Assembly: GCA_029262195.1 (NCBI GenBank)
Contig: JAJCZX010000042.1
Span: 1 to 64,000 of the forward strand
Length of the DNA stretch: 64,000 nucleotides
Origin: Gemmatimonadota bacterium
GTDB lineage: Bacteria > Gemmatimonadota > Gemmatimonadetes > Gemmatimonadales > GWC2-71-9
Direction: 5' to 3'
The translations under genes were made by a program, and so were the position numbers. The notes below the pieces were generated by a model. That model worked only from the letters and a program-made list of their open reading frames with translations, did no database searches and was not told the origin of the DNA. Within the stretch, counting starts at the first letter, position 1. Every line of letters starts with the position of its first letter. Positions 59,960-64,000 of this stretch are shown here, piece after piece.

Positions 59960-61366
59960 TCAGGCCCCCACGATCTCCAACTGCGGATAATTGCGCCATT
60001 GCCCCCGCGTAAAATCCGGGAATGAAATCGGGGCGCCCCCGTTAGCAACGGACATTTCCGAAAGCGGCGACACGACGCTAAGTGCAGCAGCGTCGTAAAC
60101 ATTCATGTCGGTTGGAATGCCGTCCCGAAGGCATTTGATGAGACGGTAGTCCTCTATGTAGTCCATTCCGCCGTGTCCGGCCCCACGGGCGTTTTCTCCC
60201 TCAGCGGTCCAAAGAGGGTGGTCGAATTCAGAAACGTAATCGGCCGGATCGTCCCACGAATGAGCTTGCGTGCGGCCTTCGATGTGCAACCGGTTGGGGT
60301 AACCGCTGAATAGTCCCCTGGTACCCTGAATCATGTTCCGTCTCGAATAGGGCCTTGGAAGGTTTGTGTCGTGGCTGACTATTATGGTCCTGCCGAACGA
60401 TGTCTTGATCAGGCTGGTGTTGATGTCTCCCAGAGCAAATTCTTCGCTTCGCTGACGGGTGCCCGGACGGAAATGTTCTCGGGCGTATTCCTGCAGGCCC
60501 CGCGAGTTGGAACTCATCGAAATCAGGTAGTCGAACTGATCTCCCCGGTTGATATCCATGTACTGTGCAACCGGTCCCAGTCCGTGGGTAGGATAGAGAT
60601 TGCCGTTTCGTGTCTTGGAATGTTCGCGGCGCCAGAGGCCTTCGTTGGCGTTCAAAAACTTTATGGCGCGAAGGTCATGCAGGTATCCGCACTCGGCGTG
60701 CAATAGTTCGCCGAACATCTCCTGGCGCACCATATTGAGTACCATCAACTCGGTCCGCCCGTAGTTCACGTTCTCCATCATCACACAATGTTTCTGGAGA
60801 CGTTCGGCCGCCTCTACCAGTTGCCAGCACTCTTCGATTGTCAGCGCAGCGGGGACCTCGGTGGCCGCATGTTTACCCGCTTCCATTGCCGCGATACAGA
60901 CGGGTACGTGCCAACGCCACGGAGTTGCAGTGAACACCAGGTCCAGTTCCTCTTCCTGGACCAAACGTTCGAAATCGCGCTCGCTCCGGAAGTAACCAGT
61001 CGGTTTCGGCTGACCGGCATCTGTGACCCAATCCTGAACCTCAGCGACTCTCTGGGCGTTGATATCGCAAATAGCTTTGATCTCAACCCCATCGATCTTT
61101 AAGAAATTTCGTACGTGCGATCCGCCCTGTAGACCGACGCCGACGAATCCCATTCGAACACGCTCGATCGGAGGGGCGGCAAACAATTCGTCGGGTCCGG
61201 GCCCAATAGGCGGCGCGCCAGATCGCGCCCTCAAAGAATTTGGGGTAGACGCTGATGCTGGTACACCGGAGAGTGCCATGGCACCGGCGACGCCAGCACC
61301 GAGTTCAAGAAAATTTCTACGGTCGAGATTCGATGGCCTGGACGGCCCGTCCGAGAAATCGGTCAT
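59960..61366 (-). CDS. Tat-exported GH109-like glycosidase of the Gfo/Idh/MocA fold
   Basis: This 468-residue protein has a Tat signal (DRRNFLELGAGVAG) and a Gfo/Idh NAD domain with MGFVGVGLQGGSHVRNF. The EKP motif of dehydrogenases is EVP (ATEVPAALTIEECW), and the C-terminal domain has YPTHGLGPVAQYMDINRGD and SNSRGLQEYAREHF. Both features match glycoside hydrolase family 109 (alpha-N-acetylgalactosaminidase type), which hydrolyses glycosides by NAD+-dependent transient C3 oxidation and elimination. The true sugar specificity is unknown. It lies beside the DUF1080/GMC cluster on the minus strand. Confidence 0.85.
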   Translation of the reverse strand: MTDFSDGPSRPSNLDRRNFLELGAGVAGAMALSGVPASASTPNSLRARSGAPPIGPGPDELFAAPPIERVRMGFVGVGLQGGSHVRNFLKIDGVEIKAICDINAQRVAEVQDWVTDAGQPKPTGYFRSERDFERLVQEEELDLVFTATPWRWHVPVCIAAMEAGKHAATEVPAALTIEECWQLVEAAERLQKHCVMMENVNYGRTELMVLNMVRQEMFGELLHAECGYLHDLRAIKFLNANEGLWRREHSKTRNGNLYPTHGLGPVAQYMDINRGDQFDYLISMSSNSRGLQEYAREHFRPGTRQRSEEFALGDINTSLIKTSFGRTIIVSHDTNLPRPYSRRNMIQGTRGLFSGYPNRLHIEGRTQAHSWDDPADYVSEFDHPLWTAEGENARGAGHGGMDYIEDYRLIKCLRDGIPTDMNVYDAAALSVVSPLSEMSVANGGAPISFPDFTRGQWRNYPQLEIVGA

Positions 61367-61459
61367 TTCATTGATCCTGGAAGTATGGGTTGTTCTGGAT
61401 GATCACCGTACCTATTTGCCGGCTCCAGAGTTTAGAGATATTGTCGATCCACAACGGGG

Positions 61460-62023
61460 TCAAGTCGACGATTGCTGCTCGGTTGGTGGGGTTGGATCCC
61501 AGGTTCGTTTGGGAGTCCGCAGGATGGTGATGACGGAGTCCCCGGCCCTTTTATGTTTTCCCCTCACTGGCAGATCGTGCTCTGGAGAATGCTCGAAAGC
61601 CAGAAGTTTGCTAAATGGTGATGCCGTCCACTGTGTGATAATACGATCCAGTTTTCTTGAGCCGTATGGTGGGTCCGCCAATGCGATGTCATAGGCTACC
61701 TTATCGATCCGGGCCACAAATTGAATCGCGTCTTTTTTGAATATTCTCGTGCGGTTTTTTAACTTGAGAGCGGCAACGTTGGCCTTCAGGGCATGAAGTG
61801 CGGAGGGGCCGTTTTCAACGAAATCGCAGCTCTCGGCGCCGCGGGAGAGCGCTTCGATACCAACCGCTCCACTCCCGGCGAAAAGCTCCAAAACGCGGGC
61901 CCCGTCGATATGGTCCTCGAGCATATCCAGCCAGATAGTACGCATTTCCTCCGTAGTTGGCCGTACTCTGCCAGCAGGAGACATCAATTTTCTGCCTGAC
62001 CATTTTCCCGATATCACTCTCAT
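61460..62023 (-). CDS. rsmD: 16S rRNA (guanine(966)-N(2))-methyltransferase
   Basis: This 187-residue protein is RsmD: MRVISGKWSGRKL, then PTTEEMRTIWLDML, the AdoMet motif VLELFAGSGAVGIEALSRGA and the catalytic ADPPYG. It methylates G966 of 16S rRNA in the cytosol. I use the ATG at 62023 because the family starts there; an upstream ATG at 62089 adds residues foreign to it. It is divergent from the FKBP lipoprotein. The usual neighbour coaD is absent. Confidence 0.95.
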   Translation of the reverse strand: MRVISGKWSGRKLMSPAGRVRPTTEEMRTIWLDMLEDHIDGARVLELFAGSGAVGIEALSRGAESCDFVENGPSALHALKANVAALKLKNRTRIFKKDAIQFVARIDKVAYDIALADPPYGSRKLDRIITQWTASPFSKLLAFEHSPEHDLPVRGKHKRAGDSVITILRTPKRTWDPTPPTEQQSST

Positions 62024-62148
62024 TGGTGGAGAATGTAACGAAAAAGGCCGAATTGCGAAGCCGCCATGAATCGTTCGGGTTTGGGACATCTCCGCGGTCG
62101 TTGTGTATATTCCGTCCCGAACTTTTTAACTCAGACAAAGGCAATTCC

Positions 62149-62841
62149 GTGCGGATTAATAAATTGATGGTTCCATTGGCAGTCCTGGCCGCATTTTCCG
62201 CGTGCGATGCCGGAGGAAATGTGCAACTAGAAACGATTGAACAGCGGGGTTCGTATGCTGTCGGCGTCAATGTTGGCCAGAGTATGGTCAGCGACGGAGT
62301 GGACTTCGATTACGACGCGCTTCAAGCAGGTCTTCGTGATGTCGTCAGCGGCGGAGAAGTGAAGATGACACATGAAGAATTACAGCTGGCATTTCAGGAA
62401 TTCTCAACTATGGCCCGCGCTCAGGCTCAGGAACGCGCAGCAGAAGTGGCCGCGACCAACCTTACCGAAGGGGCCGCGTTTCTTGCCGAAAATGGTGCTC
62501 GCGATGGTGTGAACACCACTGAATCCGGGCTCCAGTGGGAGGTCGTGACCGAAGGCACCGGCGCGCGACCGACTGCTCAGGATCGGGTAGCGGTCAATTA
62601 CGTAGGAACGTTGATTGATGGAACCGAATTCGACTCTTCCCGCGACCCGGAGCAGCCGGCAGTTTTCGGCGTTAACCAGGTTATACCCGGATGGGCCGAA
62701 GCACTGCAGCTCATGACCGAGGGATCAATTTATAAAGTGTACGTTCCCGGCCACCTCGGTTATGGCATGCAGGGATCCGGTCCGTTGATCGGCCCTAACG
62801 CCACGCTTGTTTTCGAGGTAACTCTGCTCGGAATTCAGTAA
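62149..62841 (+). CDS. FKBP-type peptidyl-prolyl isomerase lipoprotein
   Basis: This 230-residue lipoprotein starts at GTG 62149; the upstream frame overlaps rsmD. The lipobox is AFSAC. An N-terminal helical dimerisation domain (ETIEQRGSYAVGVNVGQSM) is followed by the FKBP domain. That domain contains GLQWEVVTEGTGARPTAQDRV, YVGTLIDGTEFDSS, VIPGWAEALQLMTEGSIYKV and the tail GPLIGPNATLVFEVTLLGIQ, with the aromatic cluster of the active site. It is a Mip/FklB-like periplasmic folding catalyst. Confidence 0.95.
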   Translation: MRINKLMVPLAVLAAFSACDAGGNVQLETIEQRGSYAVGVNVGQSMVSDGVDFDYDALQAGLRDVVSGGEVKMTHEELQLAFQEFSTMARAQAQERAAEVAATNLTEGAAFLAENGARDGVNTTESGLQWEVVTEGTGARPTAQDRVAVNYVGTLIDGTEFDSSRDPEQPAVFGVNQVIPGWAEALQLMTEGSIYKVYVPGHLGYGMQGSGPLIGPNATLVFEVTLLGIQ

Positions 62842-62853
62842 GACACGGTGTGT

Positions 62854-62878
62854 GGAGAGCGGCAGCAGCCCGCTCTCC
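62854..62878. terminator. Hairpin between convergent genes
   Basis: GGAGAGCGG (62854-62862) pairs perfectly with CCGCTCTCC (62870-62878) around a seven-base loop, in the gap between the convergent FKBP and cytochrome genes. No T-tract follows on either strand, so it may work as a weak bidirectional stop or as a 3' stabiliser. Confidence 0.5.
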
Positions 62879-62888
62879 GCCACTCCGT

Positions 62889-63911
62889 TCAGTTGCTTTG
62901 TCGGGCGTGCCTGGCCCTGAGGTTTGTCAATTGGCGCCGGGCCATCGCATGATCCGGGTTCCTCCCCAACCAATCTTCGTACAAACCGAAAGCTCCATCC
63001 CAATCACCAGACGCCCTCAGCACGGATGCCATACTTTCGTGCGGTAGATAATCGTTCGGGAACTCCGACAGGTTCGTCTCGAAGATTCTCGTGGCCACGT
63101 CTTTACGATCTTTAAGCCACAACCTCCACCCCATCCAATCAAGCAGCCCGTAGGACACCACGTCTGAAGGCTCGGTTGCCTTAAAGGTCGCGAATTCAGT
63201 AAGTGCCGCCTCGACACCTCTCTCGCTCTCCGTCTGCTCCAATTTGATACGGAGCCAGTTGGCCCGCGCGTCAGGGACCGTGGGATGGACTTCTGAGTTG
63301 AGTCGGGCCAGGGTCAGCGCATCGGAAAAGGAGTCCCGGTCGGCCAGTTCGGTCGAAATGCCATCCAGAACGTGGGGCCTGAAATCGTACGCGTCAGCGC
63401 CGTAGTAGCGATCTCTGAGACTCTGGTACTCGGAGACCAATTGCTCAATGCCACCGGTATCGTAGGCCGCCCAAAGTATCTCCGGGAGCTCCCTTGGGTC
63501 AGTTCTGCCAGCGTGACACGTATAACATGTTACCTCTAGGTCCGGTGCGACTCGGTCTTCGATTCCGGCAAGGTGTCGACCGTTGATATCAGCCACCATT
63601 TGGAGCATTGCCCGTGCGCGGATCTTTTCGGGTTTGGCATCCGACGCAAAATCCCACTCGCCCACGGGAATTTCCATGTCGCCCTCGTGACAATAAAGGC
63701 ATCCCTCGTTCTGCCGTCTCGGAAGACCGAGCCCGATCTGGTTGGCGAGCATGATGCGATTGAGCTCGCGACGCGAAATGTTTTCAGGCAACACTCGCAA
63801 GTTTGAGTATTGGCTTTCTTCCTGTGCGTTTGCGTCAGCGGGAGCAACAAATGCAAGGAAGGGCAACGCGACAACCAATGCAAAAGGTCGCACATTCGAA
63901 AAATGTTTCAC
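62889..63911 (-). CDS. Exported dihaem cytochrome c with a TPR-like tail
   Basis: This 340-residue protein has a signal peptide (residues 8-29, ending ANAQ). The N-terminal half has two CxxCH motifs: NEGCLYCHEGD and EVTCYTCHAGRTD. The second region, with RARAMLQMVADINGRHL, resembles the cytochrome subunit of photosynthetic reaction centres (PF02276), which also appears without photosynthesis genes in Gemmatimonadota and Acidobacteriota. The C-terminal 190 residues are TPR-like (ALTLARLNSEVHPTVPDARA, WDGAFGLYEDWLGRNPDHA). It is expected in the periplasm and could serve the GMC dehydrogenase as electron acceptor, but that link is only positional. Confidence 0.8.
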   Translation of the reverse strand: MKHFSNVRPFALVVALPFLAFVAPADANAQEESQYSNLRVLPENISRRELNRIMLANQIGLGLPRRQNEGCLYCHEGDMEIPVGEWDFASDAKPEKIRARAMLQMVADINGRHLAGIEDRVAPDLEVTCYTCHAGRTDPRELPEILWAAYDTGGIEQLVSEYQSLRDRYYGADAYDFRPHVLDGISTELADRDSFSDALTLARLNSEVHPTVPDARANWLRIKLEQTESERGVEAALTEFATFKATEPSDVVSYGLLDWMGWRLWLKDRKDVATRIFETNLSEFPNDYLPHESMASVLRASGDWDGAFGLYEDWLGRNPDHAMARRQLTNLRARHARQSN

Positions 63912-64000
63912 GGAATCTCCACATTTTTTGGTTTAATCTGAAAAATATGGAAAACTTGCAAGTCGAATGTCAGGATCGTGTGAGAACTGACTCCTGCTAT

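Noticed and set aside
1..64000. tRNA and rRNA genes, CRISPR arrays, prophage, toxin-antitoxin or restriction systems
   Set aside because: I looked in the intergenic spaces and saw no clover-leaf pattern, regular spaced repeats or hallmark proteins of these systems.

Overview
The window looks like part of the chromosome of a free-living, probably aerobic Gram-negative bacterium, most likely Gemmatimonadota, with Acidobacteriota as the main alternative. This placement is inferred from gene content, not from a marker tree. The pointers are three PadR regulators each paired with an 870-920 residue duplicated orphan ABC permease (ADOP type), a Ser/Thr kinase fused to a TolB-like propeller, a membrane-bound winged-helix regulator with a periplasmic propeller, lipoproteins with Big2 or propeller domains, Tat-exported Gfo/Idh/MocA proteins and DinB proteins. 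The DNA is moderately GC-rich by eye. I see no rRNA, tRNA, CRISPR array, phage or complete insertion sequence.

Layout. 1-7100: the end of a TonB-dependent receptor, an exported DinB protein, an M1 aminopeptidase, a roughly 900-base gap holding only a short collagen-like lipoprotein remnant, an ArsR-type regulator with its MFS exporter, a truncated haemoglobin, a second DinB protein, a permease relic and FxsA. 7200-21300: two PadR-ADOP cassettes enclosing a LuxR regulator, a metallo-beta-lactamase-fold protein without metal ligands, a Big2-beta-lactamase lipoprotein, an internally deleted IS3 remnant and a MocR-type regulator divergent from a cupin-DoxX pair. 21300-27000: DUF2164, a large GNAT-like protein, a membrane cytochrome with b-type and c-type haem signatures, Pgi and NAD(P)HX epimerase. 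27200-38200: a regulator and two lipoproteins sharing the same propeller, an MBOAT O-acyltransferase operon, an SDR, MsrA and a block of pseudogene fragments. 38700-51000: the third PadR-ADOP cassette, a short terminator-bounded region, an AI-2E family transporter, a TrkA-type K+ channel, a YdjM-like membrane protein, the Ser/Thr kinase and LtrA.

51200-61366 is the most coherent block. It holds a DUF1080 lipoprotein, a NupG-like MFS transporter and a Tat-exported Gfo/Idh/MocA protein on the plus strand. A convergent minus-strand operon holds a sugar isomerase/epimerase, a GMC flavoprotein, a gluconate-dehydrogenase subunit-3-like Tat protein and a cytosolic Gfo/Idh/MocA protein. A Tat-exported GH109-like protein follows. 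Known relatives of these families work in redox-assisted (3-keto) glycoside cleavage, so I infer a largely extracytoplasmic oxidative glycoside pathway; its substrate cannot be read from the sequence. 61460-64000 holds RsmD, an FKBP lipoprotein and a dihaem cytochrome c.

Several enzymes appear to have lost key residues: the MocR protein lacks its Schiff-base lysine, the MBL-fold protein lacks its histidines, the beta-lactamase-like protein lacks the Tyr of YxN, and the GH109-like protein has EVP where Gfo/Idh dehydrogenases have EKP.
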